Source: Macrostomum hystrix (lineage: Eukaryota; Platyhelminthes; Macrostomidae). Taken from it: a stretch of DNA of 64,000 nt. The position numbers and the translations under genes were made by a program. Shown piece by piece: positions 24,101-35,821 of this stretch. How positions within the stretch are numbered: position 1 is the stretch's first letter; each line of letters opens with the position of its first letter. The stretch covers positions 3,243,501 through 3,307,500 of the forward strand of contig CATNEN010000029.1 in the NCBI GenBank assembly GCA_950097015.1, written 5' to 3'. The notes beneath the pieces were generated by a model. That model searched no databases. It was not told the DNA's origin and worked only from the letters and a program-made list of their open reading frames with translations.

Positions 24101-27100
24101 GATGGATTAGTAGCCATCGCACTGAAGTACTGATGGATTAGTAGCCATAGCACTGAAGTACTGATGGATTAGTAGCCATCGCACTGAAGTACTGATGGAT
24201 TAGTAGCCATCGCACTGAAGTACTGATGGATTAGTAGCCATAGCACTGAACTACTGATGGATTAGTAGCCATAGCACTGAAGTACTAATGGATTAGTAGC
24301 CATAGCACTGAAGTACTGATGGATTAGTAGCCATAGCACTGAAGTACTGATGGATTAGTAGCCATAGCACTGAACTACTGATGGATTAGTAGTCATAGCA
24401 CTGAAGTACGGATGGATTAGTAGCCATAGCACTGAACTACTGATGGATTAGTAGCCATAGCACTGAACTACTGATGGATTAGTAGCCATAGCACTGAACT
24501 ACTGATGGATTAGTAGGCATAGCACTGAACTACTGATGGATTAGTAGGCATAGCACTGAACTACTGATGGATTAGTAGGCATAGCACTGAACTACTGATG
24601 GATTAGTAGGCATAGCACTGAACTACTGATGGATTAGTAGGCATAGCACTGAAGTACTAATGGATTAGTAGCCATTGCACTGAAGTACTAATGGATTAGT
24701 AGCCATAGCACTGAAGTACTGATGGATTAGTAGCCATAGCACTGAAGTACGGATGGATTAGTAGCCATAGCACTGAACTACTGATGGATTAGTAGCCATA
24801 GCACTGAACTACTGATGGATTAGTAGCCATAGCACTGAACTACTGAAGGATTAGTAGCCATAGCACTGAACTAATGATGGATTAGTAGCCATAGCACTGA
24901 ACTAATGATGGATTAGTAGCCATAGCACTGAACTAATGATGACTACTGATGGATTAGTAGCCATAGCACTGAAGTACGGATGGATTAGTAGCCATAGCAC
25001 TGAACTACTGAAGGATTAGTAGCCATAGCACTGAACTAATGATGGATTAGTAGCCATAGCACTGAACTAATGATGACTACTGATGGATTAGTAGCCATCG
25101 CACTGAAGTACTGATGGATTAGTAGCCATAGCACTGAAGTACTGATGGATTAGTAGCCATCGCACTGAACTACTGATGGCTTAGTAGCCATCGCACTGAA
25201 GTACTGATGGATTAGTAGCCATAGCACTGAAGTACTGATGGATTAGTAGTCATAGCACTGAAGTACTGATGGATTAGTAGCCATAGCACTGAAGTACTGA
25301 TGGATTAGTAGCCATAGCACTGAAGTACTGATGGATTAGTAGCCATCGCACTGAAGTACTGATGGATTAGTAGTCATAGCACTGAAGTACTGATGGATTA
25401 GTAGGCATAGCACTGAACTACTGATGGCTTAGTAGCCATCGCACTGAAGTACTGATGGATTAGTAGCCATAGCACTGAAGTACTGATGGATTAGTAGCCA
25501 TCGCACTGAAGTACTGATGGCTTAGTAGCCATCGCACTGAAGTACTGATGGATTAGTAGCCATAGCACTGAAGTACTGATGGATTAGTAGCCATCGCACT
25601 GAAGTACTGATGGATTAGTAGCCATCGCACTGAAGTACTGATGGATTAGTAGCCATAGCACTGAACTACTGATGGATTAGTAGCCATAGCACTGAAGTAC
25701 TAATGGATTAGTAGCCATAGCACTGAAGTACTGATGGATTAGTAGCCATAGCACTGAAGTACTGATGGATTAGTAGCCATAGCACTGAACTACTGATGGA
25801 TTAGTAGTCATAGCACTGAAGTACGGATGGATTAGTAGCCATAGCACTGAACTACTGATGGATTAGTAGCCATAGCACTGAACTACTGATGGATTAGTAG
25901 CCATAGCACTGAACTACTGATGGATTAGTAGGCATAGCACTGAACTACTGATGGATTAGTAGGCATAGCACTGAACTACTGATGGATTAGTAGGCATAGC
26001 ACTGAACTACTGATGGATTAGTAGGCATAGCACTGAACTACTGATGGATTAGTAGCCATAGCACTGAAGTACTAATGGATTAGTAGCCATTGCACTGAAG
26101 TACTAATGGATTAGTAGCCATAGCACTGAAGTACTGATGGATTAGTAGCCATAGCACTGAAGTACGGATGGATTAGTAGCCATAGCACTGAACTACTGAT
26201 GGATTAGTAGCCATAGCACTGAACTACTGATGGATTAGTAGCCATAGCACTGAACTACTGAAGGATTAGTAGCCATAGCACTGAACTAATGATGGATTAG
26301 TAGCCATAGCACTGAACTAATGATGGATTAGTAGCCATAGCACTGAACTAATGATGACTACTGATGGATTAGTAGCCATAGCACTGAAGTACTGATGGAT
26401 TAGTAGTCATAGCACTGAAGTACGGATGGATTAGTAGCCATAGCACTAAACTACTGAAGGATTAGTAGCCATAGCACTGAACTAATGATGGATTAGTAGC
26501 CATAGCACTGAACTAATGATGACTACTGATGGATTAGTAGCCATCGCACTGAAGTACTGATGGATTAGTAGCCATAGCACTGAAGTACTGATGGATTAGT
26601 AGCCATCGCACTGAACTACTGATGGCTTAGTAGCCATCGCACTGAAGTACTGATGGATTAGTAGCCATAGCACTGAAGTACTGATGGATTAGTAGTCATA
26701 GCACTGAAGTACTGATGGATTAGTAGCCATAGCACTGAAGTACTGATGGATTAGTAGCCATAGCACTGAAGTACTGATGGATTAGTAGCCATCGCACTGA
26801 AGTACTGATGGATTAGTAGTCATAGCACTGAAGTACTGATGGATTAGTAGGCATAGCACTGAACTACTGATGGCTTAGTAGCCATCGCACTGAAGTACTG
26901 ATGGATTAGTAGCCATAGCACTGAAGTACTGATGGATAGTAGCCATCGCACTGAAGTACTGATGGCTTAGTAGCCATCGCACTGAAGTACTGATGGATTA
27001 GTAGCCATAGCACTGAAGTACTGATGGATTAGTAGCCATCGCACTGAAGTACTGATGGATTAGTAGGCATAGCACTGAAGCTACTGATGGATTAGTAGCA

Positions 27101-30100
27101 TAGCACTGAACTACTGATGGATTAGTAGCATAGCACTGAACTACTGATGGATTAGTAGCCATAGCACTGAAGTACTAATGGATTAGTAGCCATTGCACTG
27201 AAGTACTGATGGATTAGTAGCCATAGCACTGAAGTACTGATGGATTAGTAGCCATCGCACTGAAGTACGGATGGATTAGTAGCCATAGCACTGAACTACT
27301 GATGGATTAGTAGCCATAGCACTGAACTACTGAAGGATTAGTAGCCATAGCACTGAACTACTGAAGGATTAGTAGCCATAGCACTGAACTAATGATGGAT
27401 TAGTAGCCATAGCACTGAACTAATGATGACTACTGATGGATTAGTAGCCATAGCACTGAAGTACTGATGGATTAGTAGTCATAGCACTGAAGTACGGATG
27501 GATTAGTAGCCATAGCACTGAACTACTGAAGGATTAGTAGCCATAGCACTGAACTAATGATGGATTAGTAGCCATAGCACTGAACTAATGATGACTACTG
27601 ATGGATTAGTAGCCATAGCACTGAAGTACTGATGGATTAGTAGCCATAGCACTGAAGTACTGATGGATTAGTAGCCATAGCACTGAAGTACTAATGGATT
27701 AGTAGCCATAGCACTGAAGTACTGATGGATTAGTAGCCATAGCACTGAAGTACTGATGGATTAGTAGCCATAGCACTGAACTACTGATGGATTAGTAGTC
27801 CATAGCACTGAAGTACGGATGGATTAGTAGCCATAGCACTGAACTACTGATGGATTAGTAGCCATAGCACTGAAGTACTAATGGATTAGTAGCCATAGCA
27901 CTGAAGTACTGATGGATTAGTAGCCATAGCACTGAAGTACTGATGGATTAGTAGCCATAGCACTGAACTACTGATGGATTAGTAGTCATAGCACTGAAGT
28001 ACTAATGGATTAGTAGCCATAGCACTGAAGTACTGATGGATTAGTAGCCATAGCACTGAAGTACGGATGGATTAGTAGCCATAGCACTGAACTACTGATG
28101 GATTAGTAGCCATAGCACTGAACTACTGATGGATTAGTAGCCATAGCACTGAACTACTGAAGGATTAGTAGCCATAGCACTGAACTAATGATGGATTAGT
28201 AGCCATAGCACTGAACTAATGATGGATTAGTAGCCATAGCACTGAACTAATGATGACTACTGATGGATTAGTAGCCATAGCACTGAAGTACTGATGGATT
28301 AGTAGTCATAGCACTGAAGTACGGATGGATTAGCCTAAGATTAGCCATAGCACTGAACTAATGATGGATTAGTAGCCATAGCACTGAACTAATGATGACT
28401 ACTGATGGATTAGTAGCCATCGCACTGAAGTACTGATGGATTAGTAGCCATAGCACTGAAGTACTGATGGATTAGTAGCCATCGCACTGAACTACTGATG
28501 GCTTAGTAGCCATCGCACTGAAGTACTGATGGATTAGTAGCCATAGCACTGAAGTACTGATGGATTAGTAGTCATAGCACTGAAGTACTGATGGATTAGT
28601 AGCCATAGCACTGAAGTACTGATGGATTAGTAGCCATAGCACTGAAGTACTGATGGATTAGTAGCCATCGCACTGAAGTACTGATGGATTAGTAGTCATA
28701 GCACTGAAGTACTGATGGATTAGTAGGCATAGCACTGAACTACTGATGGCTTAGTAGCCATCGCACTGAAGTACTGATGGATTAGTAGCCATAGCACTGA
28801 AGTACTGATGGATTAGTAGCCATCGCACTGAAGTACTGATGGCTTAGTAGCCATCGCACTGAAGTACTGATGGATTAGTAGCCATAGCACTGAAGTACTG
28901 ATGGATTAGTAGCCATCGCACTGAAGTACTGATGGATTAGTAGCCATCGCACTGAAGTACTGATGGATTAGTAGCCATAGCACTGAACTACTGATGGATT
29001 AGTAGCCATAGCACTGAAGGTACTAATGGATTAGTAGCCATAGCACTGAAGTACTGATGGATTAGTAGCCATAGCACTGAAGTACTGATGGATTAGTAGC
29101 CATAGCACTGAACTACTGATGGATTAGTAGTCATAGCACTGAAGTACGGATGGATTAGTAGCCATAGCACTGAACTACTGATGGATTAGTAGCCATAGCA
29201 CTGAACTACTGATGGATTAGTAGCCATAGCACTGAACTACTGATGGATTAGTAGGCATAGCACTGAACTACTGAAGAATTAGTAGCCATAGCACTGAACT
29301 ACTGATGGATTAGTAGGCATAGCACTGAACTACTGATGGATTAGTAGGCATAGCACTGAACTACTGATGGATTAGTAGGCATAGCACTGAACTACTGATG
29401 GATTAGTAGGCATAGCACTGAAGTACTAATGGATTAGTAGCCATAGCACTGAAGTACTGATGGATTAGTAGCCATAGCACTGAAGTACTGATGGATTAGT
29501 AGCCATAGCACTGAACTACTGATGGATTAGTAGTCATAGCACTGAAGTACGGATGGATTAGTAGCCATAGCACTGAACTAATGATGGATTAGTAGCCATA
29601 GCACTGAACTACTGAAGGATTAGTAGCCATAGCACTGAACTAATGATGGATTAGTAGCCATAGCACTGAACTAATGATGACTACTGATGGATTAGTAGCC
29701 ATAGCACTGAAGTACTGATGGATTAGTAGTCATAGCACTGAAGTACGGATGGATTAGTAGCCATAGCACTGAACTACTGAAGGATTAGTAGCCATAGCAC
29801 TGAACTAATGATGGATTAGTAGCCATAGCACTGAACTAATGATGACTACTGATGGATTAGTAGCCATAGCACTGAAGTACTGATGGATTAGTAGCCATAG
29901 CACTGAAGTACTGATGGATTAGTAGCCATAGCACTGAAGTACTAATGGATTAGTAGCCATAGCACTGAAGTACTGATGGATTAGTAGCCATAGCACTGAA
30001 GTACTGATGGATTAGTAGCCATAGCACTGAACTACTGATGGATTAGTAGTCATAGCACTGAAGTACGGATGGATTAGTAGCCATAGCACTGAACTACTGA

Positions 30101-31927
30101 TGGATTAGTAGCCATAGCACTGAAGTACTAATGGATTAGTAGCCATAGCACTGAAGTACTGATGGATTAGTAGCCATAGCACTGAAGTACTGATGGATTA
30201 GTAGCCATAGCACTGAACTACTGATGGATTAGTAGTCATAGCACTGAAGTACGGATGGATTAGTAGCCATAGCTCTGAACTACTGATGGATTAGTAGCCA
30301 TAGCACTGAACTACTGATGGATTAGTAGCCATAGCACTGAACTACTGATGGATTAGTAGGCATAGCACTGAACTACTGAAGAATTAGTAGCCATAGCACT
30401 GAACTACTGATGGATTAGTAGGCATAGCACTGAACTACTGATGGATTAGTAGGCATAGCACTGAACTACTGATGGATTAGTAGGCATAGCACTGAACTAC
30501 TGATGGATTAGTAGCCATAGCACTGAAGTACTAATGGATTAGTAGCCATTGCACTGAAGTACTGATGGATTAGTAGCCATCGCACTGAAGTACTGATGGA
30601 TTAGTAGCCATAGCACTGAAGTACGGATGGATTAGTAGCCATAGCACTGAACTACTGATGGATTAGTAGCCATAGCACTGAACTACTGAAGGATTAGTAG
30701 CCATAGCACTGAACTACTGAAGGATTAGTAGCCATAGCACTGAACTAATGATGGATTAGTAGCCATAGCACTGAACTAATGATGACTACTGATGGATTAG
30801 TAGGCATAGCACTGAAGTACTGATGGATTAGTAGTCATAGCACTGAAGTACGGATGGATTAGTAGCCATAGCACTGAACTACTGAAGGATTAGTAGCCAT
30901 AGCACTGAACTAATGATGGATTAGTAGCCATAGCACTGAACTAATGATGACTACTGATGGATTAGTAGCCATAGCACTGAAGTACTGATGGATTAGTAGC
31001 CATAGCACTGAAGTACTGATGGATTAGTAGCCATAGCACTGAAGTACTGATGGATTAGTAGCCATAGCACTGAACTACTGATGGATTAGTAGCCATCGCA
31101 CTGAACTACTGATGGATTAGTAGCCATAGCACTGAAGTACTGATGGATTAGTAGCCATAGCACTGAAGTACTGTTCGATTAGTAGCCATAGCACTGAAGT
31201 ACTGATGGATTAGTAGCCATAGCACTGAAGTACTGATGGATTAGTAGCCATAGCACTGAAGTACTGAAGGGATTGACAACCCATACTCAATCATAATTAG
31301 AAGGACCTATTGATTAACTGTTAGTAACTATGTTGACGTTGATATTTCAGCTCATTTGTCGATTGCTGCCTTAATCATCAATTCGTTTATTGATATTTTT
31401 TACCTCAAGGTGTGGCACAGTTACGGCGACGCAGTCGAAAATGATCGCCTAATTGGCACAGCCACCGTCGACCTGTCGCCCCTGCTGTTCGGCTTCAAGC
31501 AATTGCTGGGCTGGTACGACGTCCTGGATTACAGGGAGCGCTGCCGCGGTCAGGTGTACATCGGCGTTACACCTCTAGAGCCGCTGACTGGTTTAGCCAA
31601 GTCGACTAAATTGACTGCCACCTCTTCGTTGACGTCAACGGCTACGTCGACGTCTGCGATTGGAGACGATCATAATCGTCGGCGACTAGCTACTACGACG
31701 GCAGTACTGCCAACAACGCTGGGTGCTGACGTCGGCGGCGACAATGACGGAGCTACTTCGCGTTCAATGCTGCACCGCAGTCTGCAGCATCGCATGGCCG
31801 AGCTGGACAATCTCACTAGCCGGCTGCGTCGCCGACTGTTGAATGCAGGCGACGCTGACGAACCTGAAGCTGCGTCGGTTGCGCTGGCGGGCAGTAACAA
31901 TTCGGCATTGCTCAAGTCTCAATCACC

Positions 31928-31960
<33 letters not shown>

Positions 31961-34328
31961 GCCGCCGCCACCGCAGCCTCAGACTGCGGGCAACCCCTAC
32001 GGATTAGACTTTGACATTCGCAGTGTAAGTAGCTAGCCCATCCTCAGTCCATAGCTTGCTCAGTCCATAGCTAGATAATCCTCAGTCCATAGCTAGCCCA
32101 TCCTCAGTCCATAGCTAGCTAATCCTCAGTCCATAGCTTGCCTATCCTCAGTCCATAGCTAGATAATCCTCAGTCCATAGCTAGCCCATCCTCAGTCCAT
32201 AGCTAGCTAATCCTCAGTCCATAGCTTGCCTATCCTCAGTCCATAGCTAGCCCATCCTCAGTCCATAGCTGGCCCATCCTCAGTCCATAGCTAGCCCATC
32301 CTCAGTCCATAGCTAGCCCATCCTCAGTCCATAGCTAGCTAATCCTCAGTCCATAGCTTGCCTATCCTCAGTCCATAGCTAGCCCATCCTCAGTCCATAG
32401 CTTGCCTATCCTCAGTCCATAGCTAGCCCATCCTCAGTCCATAGCTAGCCCATCCTCAGTCCATAGCTAGCTAATCCTCAGTCCATAGCTTGCCCATCCT
32501 CAGTCCATAGCTAGCTAATCCTCAGTCAACAGCTAATATATTTCTTGTTTTGTTTTCCCAGGTGCTAGATCAAGCTAAAAGATTGCTTGAGTCGCAAGAC
32601 GGTGACCAGCAAGCTGAACTTACCAGCCGGTTTGTCAGCCAACCAGTTGCTGCTGCTGCTGCTGCTGCTGCTGCTACCGAAGCTGCAGCTACACTAGGCA
32701 AGACTGAAAATAGTCGGGATGGCCTGTCTCAACAGTCCTATGAATATGATTTCGAATACGATCACGAGGAGGAATACGACGATCCGGAAAATTCTCGCCT
32801 ACACCTTGTGGCAGTGAAGCCGCTGAATGACATCTCCGGCATGCTGCTAGATATTCCCAGCGTTGGCAGAAGTCCCACCTCCTACGCTTCCCGCTCCGCC
32901 GCCGCCCCCGCCGCTAATGGCGCCAACAATGACGATGATAATGACAACGATGACGAAGGCACACGGACGCCGGTCAATTCAAAGACAGATGACAACATCG
33001 ACGACGAGGCGGACGACGATGACGAAGTCAGCGAGATGATTGAAGAGGATGCTGCAGCCGCTGAGAACGACTACGAGCAGGAAACTGACTCCATTGTGCG
33101 CGCTAATCAAAGGCCGTCGGGCAGCGATGCGGTCCGCGATGACACGGACGAGGACGAGAATCAACAAGTCGACGACGACTACTACGGCGCAGAGGAAGTC
33201 GATCAAGACGGCGAGCCATCGCCGCCGCCGTTGGCGAGCGTTCCGCAGTCGGCTCGCAGTGAGAATCTGGCAGCCAGGCGCGCCCTTGACATCCGGCTGG
33301 GCCAGCAGACGGTCGAGCTGGCAGCTGGTGAGCCGCCTCTGTCGAACAGCGCCGACTGCCTGCTGCCGAGCTTCTTCGGACCGCCCAGCGACCTGCTGGC
33401 CAGACTGCGGCACGCCAGGATGACCGCTGAGAATTCCGGGGTATGTGGACCGCGTTTTTCCAGCATCCTAGCTTTTTTATCTCCGTACTTCTAAGTCCCA
33501 TTCTTTTGGCTCGTCCCAAATCCCATCCCAAGATTTCTCGCACACTTTGGAATTCTTACGAAATGCCATACCAGTTTAGAGACATTCCCAAATCCCATTC
33601 TACGAACTTACTTTTTAAATTCTCCTAAGATCCCATACCACTTTAGATTTATTCACAGACCTCGTCCCACTTTTAAAGTCTCCCATAATCCAATCCTACT
33701 TAACAATTCTCCCATGATCCCATATCACCTTAGATTGCTTTCCAGATCCCATTCTACTGAAGATCCTCTGTAAATTCCATATCCCACTTTAGATTCCTCT
33801 CCAGTCTTAAATCCTAGATCCCAATCATCCTAGATCCCAATCAGCCTAGATCCCAATCATCCTAGATCCCAATCATCCTAGATCCCAATCATCCTAGATC
33901 CCATCATCCTAGATCCCAATCATCCTAGATCCCATCATCCTAGATCCCAATCATCCTAGATCCCAATCATCCTAGATCCCAATCATCCTAGATCCCATCA
34001 TCCTAGATCCCAATCATCCTAGATCCCATCATCCTAGATCCCAATCATCCTAGATCCCAATCATCCTAGATCCCAATCATCCTAGATCCCATCATCCTAG
34101 ATCCCAATCGTTCTTAACCCGCAGCACGAGGCCTCCCCAGCCTTTTCCACCGCGGCCGCCCCCGTTGACGCTGCCAAAGTGGCCGAAGCTCGTCAGCTTG
34201 TTGAGCGCGCCGAACAGCGCCGACGTCAACGCCAACCGCTGCTTGCGGCGCCAACCGCAGACAATGCAGAACGAGCCGCTTCGACTAGTCGTCTGGCCCG
34301 GGTGTTCAACTCCAAGTTTGCGCACTGA
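12076..34328 (+). CDS. C2CD3: C2 domain-containing protein 3 (centriole elongation factor), nine exons
   Basis: Centriolar protein needed for centriole distal appendages, centriole elongation and cilium formation. Exons: 12076-13715 (ATG 12087), 18142-19074, 19340-20085, 20736-21348, 21998-22774, 23106-23249, 31410-32024, 32562-33440, 34125-34328. They join in frame to 2179 residues. C2-type domains: about 390-530 (SVYYLEYRLPG...WWRGSLEV); 615-800, with the family signature VKLPLHQFYLAYKDP and QYPVV...LRVLLAMGS; 855-1010 (IEHCFEVCIDSLEDL); 1060-1240; 1300-1470; and 1540-1690 (KVWHSYGDAVENDRLIGTA). The C-terminal third is acidic and low in complexity (polyPro, polyAla, DDE-rich), ending in RLARVFNSKF. 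A DLISVLVNRGRRLRNDMIG block near the start matches the vertebrate segment that follows the N-terminal C2 domain; that first C2 domain is not seen, so upstream exons may be missing or the domain lost. Known vertebrate homologues are slightly longer. Confidence 0.92.
13947..17930 (+). CDS. LINE polyprotein: 2A-like motif, APE endonuclease, reverse transcriptase, C-terminal zinc fingers
   Basis: Encodes the enzymes for target-primed reverse transcription. In order: a basic N-terminus with ATIEKNPGP, NPGP at 14250-14261, resembling a 2A ribosome-skipping motif; apurinic-type endonuclease from about 14370 (STWNVRR, ITELNARS, GGDFNAQIG, LSDHAP); reverse transcriptase with PLFKKGDRRDPANYRGI, CGFRQGRSTAD, LLDIQKAYPRI, GLREGCPTSPVLFNIY and the catalytic FADD at 16665-16676; thumb and GHVLRMPDDR; then four C2H2/C2HC fingers from about 17506 (CEYEGCGRICKSK...H, CPRCAESF, CTSCNREI, CDRCGRNL). 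No stop or frameshift. The frame is open upstream into the SINE to an ATG at 13917. The ATG at 13947 straddles the junction; the next in-frame Met is near 14184. The true start is not settled. Confidence 0.88.
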   Translation: MSASSSGPAFTRREADGASALAKRTTTTEGRWKEGVGAGPPRITNPFWQRRQEVADPGVDKTKANQPWRRGGERRTEGAMCNDDERRAAGEIKWRLATIEKNPGPKTVQERKARQIRRKKRRERRRTRRKITRRNWAGQENFRISTWNVRRANIYDSRFGEIIKKTIMEGWQITMITELNARSEGIKTYHHGDKQVSLIHTKKVGILLDEDTAKLWNDSGRYVKFADRAIFVRIYDMSLISVYYPVQGSSTCHAELNNLCFEIEKYIHIEAKNKPLLIGGDFNAQIGRSPEANGQHRGKFGLPQTNKQGEDLINWVTENELTWLNSFCNAKRRGTWKNPSNHRWYELDGFITRSKDRTRLIKSIKLHQIGDLSDHAPRTVILKKLLLQPETEEERANRHKAKKKKRANIDWQVLHSQEKREQLQDVMTKRYTESTGKTWKETARIIVESAKEVCGTKTKQTNPWMIGHEEECQENNRELAEALHRRNAAKEVQPDNLRRQALELAKRTVQEVRKRHKANLRKWEEEWWDKLADECREAADLGKIGLVYQKLRILDHRGSTNNCQTDTIFSEKEFKEHMEKVSGTRFENDPQTMMELLKSIKVRKPINGDMTLTELTAPITDAEIDRTMMEMTDKAPGEDEIRINYLKYAPTDIRAATREHIRYLYHHPATEWEDEEKLGIVIPLFKKGDRRDPANYRGICLLPMLSRILARILAKRIRNWAEAQELFDDNQCGFRQGRSTADSAQIFVRLHEDIREYLAAKEGAMDQNMEHENIAILLDIQKAYPRICKPLLWEMLRRLKMPDAIIKKLQDLHEETAYKVQGRQATSEAWYPERGLREGCPTSPVLFNIYHQICIRRAEEMRREAAEAKNTPCGIAWAYPVGNALPPQRTNQFNSEMKLHHFQTSLFADDTTLIGNRDELREGLEITKRCMLDFEEKTNDAKEEIMRLGTEEGGNIRMLGSWTDRKRDMKERTQRATKSWQAIKKRFCRCKLTKKTQAKVVEACIESVLLFHANVRPFHISEMKALQRSVDKIYRYIWSAKEMEPLREMEQRGYNMQDIRTELNVGTIRMKIEKAHLIRMGHVLRMPDDRQTKRAVLGWFKGLEHLPKPRRRKNYTINFWRKLAKEGGLKPTEVERLAKDRKKWKSWVAERIRHIEKWDHSQGKRSTGPPPESRCAPRREESKTSGFQCEYEGCGRICKSKAGRAIHQKRMHTRPVSPVRFTCPRCAESFLQEATSKNHMKVCRGEKETSDGKMECTSCNREISKSNMARHRRACKNPMGQTAGTQAQPDNGVVARKHIRKRKDCDRCGRNLTATNMARHQRTCTGN
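13948..17990 (+). mobile_element. APE-type non-LTR retrotransposon (LINE) with target site duplication
   Basis: Flanked by the direct repeat ATGTCAGCGA (13938-13947 and 17991-18000). The element is 4.04 kb and ends in (GAA)n GAAGAAGAAG, a microsatellite-type tail rather than poly(A). It has one long open reading frame and almost no 5' UTR, so the 5' end is perhaps truncated. The intact frame implies a recent insertion. Domain order (NPGP motif, APE endonuclease, RT, C-terminal zinc fingers, no RNase H) recalls Ingi/Vingi-like elements, but the clade is an inference. Confidence 0.92.
19075..19339 (+). other. C2CD3 intron 2 with a SINE family 2 3' fragment
   Basis: 19130-19235 carries CCAGTCCATGGACATGAGCA and AATAGCTGCGGCTGTGCTAT, the 3' end of SINE family 2. 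Donor GTAAGT, acceptor GAGCTTAG. Confidence 0.6.
20190..20640. repeat. minisatellite TTCCATGACCTCCTTAG, 17 bp, in C2CD3 intron 3
   Basis: About 25 copies with small variants (CCGTAG, TTTATAG). The donor at 20086 is GTTTGT, a weaker form. The array occupies most of the intron. Confidence 0.92.
21480..21965. repeat. minisatellite, ~30-bp unit, in C2CD3 intron 4
   Basis: Alternating blocks of TCATAGACACACATGAGGTG and ATCATATGCACCCATGGGA, each followed by GTTAATGAG or GTAATGAG. It is arranged as flanking A-type and central B-type copies. Confidence 0.88.
22806..22985. repeat. degenerate GAGTCGTTAG-type minisatellite in C2CD3 intron 5
   Basis: About eight diverged ~20-bp copies (GAGTCGTTTAGAGAAGTGTT and similar). 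The same unit forms the large array at 57.1-58.0 kb. Confidence 0.7.
23290..31268. repeat. 8-kb minisatellite, 31-bp unit, filling C2CD3 intron 6
   Basis: About 250 copies of a 31-bp unit containing GGATTAGTAGCCATAGCACT. Variants at set positions (GAAGTACTG / GAACTACTG; CATAG / CATCG; GGCTTAG) form larger blocks that are themselves repeated. An 11-12-bp insertion creating GATGACTACTGATGG appears in pairs near 24.94/25.07, 26.35/26.52, 27.43/27.59, 28.25/28.40, 29.67/29.84 and 30.78/30.95 kb. The intron runs 23250-31409, splits a C2 domain and is otherwise normal (GTATGT donor, ACCTCAAG acceptor). Confidence 0.96.
32030..32528. repeat. minisatellite CCTCAGTCCATAGCTAGC, 22 bp, in C2CD3 intron 7
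   Basis: About 22 copies with AGCTAGCCCAT, AGCTTGCCTAT and AGCTAGCTAAT variants. It starts within 10 bp of the 5' splice site and fills the intron. Confidence 0.93.
33600..34112. repeat. minisatellite CATCCTAGATCCCAAT, 16 bp, in C2CD3 intron 8
   Basis: A degenerate 5' part (33.49-33.80 kb, ATCCCAT-rich) passes into near-perfect 15/16-bp copies up to 12 bp before the acceptor AACCCGCAG. Confidence 0.9.
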
Positions 34329-35014
34329 TTAACCCTGAAGGCCTGCGATTATAACAAATCAATCACTGCGATCTCGGGGCTGACAAAATGTTTATGGACT
34401 TTAGGATGCTAGAAATCTTTCTTGTTTTATGTTTAATTACAAAGATTTTCGACTGGCTATCGGATCTGTTGCTCTACTGTCCTGGTGACAAACTAATTTT
34501 TATATATTTAAACTGTGCTCAACTAATTCTAGGAAGTAGCAACAGCGCAGACATTGCAGAATGCGTATTTTTCGAATTTAGTATTTCGAGTTAATTTCAA
34601 TCTTCCAAAACATTCATGTCTTTTTCTCGTATTTCTACTTGTAGTAGTAGTGTGTACAGCTAGCTTAGCTCGCATAAGGTCTTATCTTTGCTATAATTTA
34701 TTGCTAAGCAGGTCTGCATTCATTCTAAACAATGTGCTCGATAAATTTGACAGATTGACACAGTGCCATTTGACATATCTGCACTTGGTATTGTAAAATT
34801 CACATCACATACATACACACGGCTGGAACCGAATCTACCTGTAGGATTATTGTTACCTATGCCCAATCACATGCTGCTTGTTATATTCATATCAGAGTTG
34901 ATCTTTTCTCTGTTCTATGTTTTATTATCTGATTTTAAGTAACCAATGCCTGTTTAAAACATTTGTGCAGCACTATGCTGTCGTCTATATACACCATTTT
35001 ATTTTTTATAACTC
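34329..35014. other. C2CD3 3' flank
   Basis: AT-rich sequence after the TGA, probably in part C2CD3 3' UTR. No close AATAAA was noted here; an AATAAA lies at 35739-35744. The short ORFs at 34388-34796 lack recognisable features. Confidence 0.4.
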
Positions 35015-35310
35015 ACCTCTATGACCGAAATCCTACTCCACGATGACCCAAAATCTGTGACCTGACTCCCCCATGACCCAAATCTGTGACCCAACTCCCC
35101 CATGACCCAGTTCTGTGACCCGACTCCCCCCATGACCCAAATCTGTGACCCGACTCCCCCCATGACCCAAATCTGTGACCCGACTCCCCCATGACCCAAA
35201 TCTGTGACCTGACTCCCCCATGACCCAAATCTGTGACCCCACTCCAAGATGGCCCAGATATTTGACCGGAATTTCCTCATGACCTAAATCTGTGAACTGA
35301 CTCCCCTCAT
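35015..35310. repeat. minisatellite, ~29-bp unit
   Basis: About nine copies of CATGACCCAAATCTGTGACC plus GACTCCCC. The minus-strand open frames over it are artefacts of the repeat. Confidence 0.9.
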
Positions 35311-35821
35311 AACCATAGCCATATCCCAATTTTAAGTATTTGATTGTTTCCAAGCGTACAAATTGTGTAAATCTAAGAGAGAATTTAACTTATCCGTTGC
35401 TAAAACTGATACCAAAGCCGTCCTGTATACGTACAACGTGTTTGTCTGCTATATTTTTCGTTAGCAAATTTGTCCAACAATTTATTGGTATACAATGGTG
35501 TTTTTTCATTTAAGGGTTAAACATTTTTTGTAAAATGTAAAATTTGTAAAATTACGAGTAGGTAGTTCAACTTGACATTCCTTCTACGTAATCTTAGCTA
35601 TATTATAAATATATTTTTCTAAATTCAGTTCTCATTTCCATAAAGCATCTAACATTCTCGATTGCGAGCACTGGTCCATCCAGTTTTTTGTTGTTTATTT
35701 TATGCTTTTTTAAGCGTATTTGTTATAATTCATTTTTAAATAAAATATAGATTGCAGCGAATCTAAACTGTTTCGCCTTTGAAAACCACTCTTAGATTTT
35801 TGCCCCTATTTTGCTATTTAG
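35311..35821. other. AT-rich spacer between C2CD3 and POT1
   Basis: No gene recognised. AATAAA at 35739-35744 is a candidate polyadenylation signal, though 1.4 kb from the C2CD3 stop. Confidence 0.35.

Noticed and set aside
23290-31268. CRISPR-like array
   Set aside because: Units are direct tandem copies with no unique spacers, in a eukaryotic intron.
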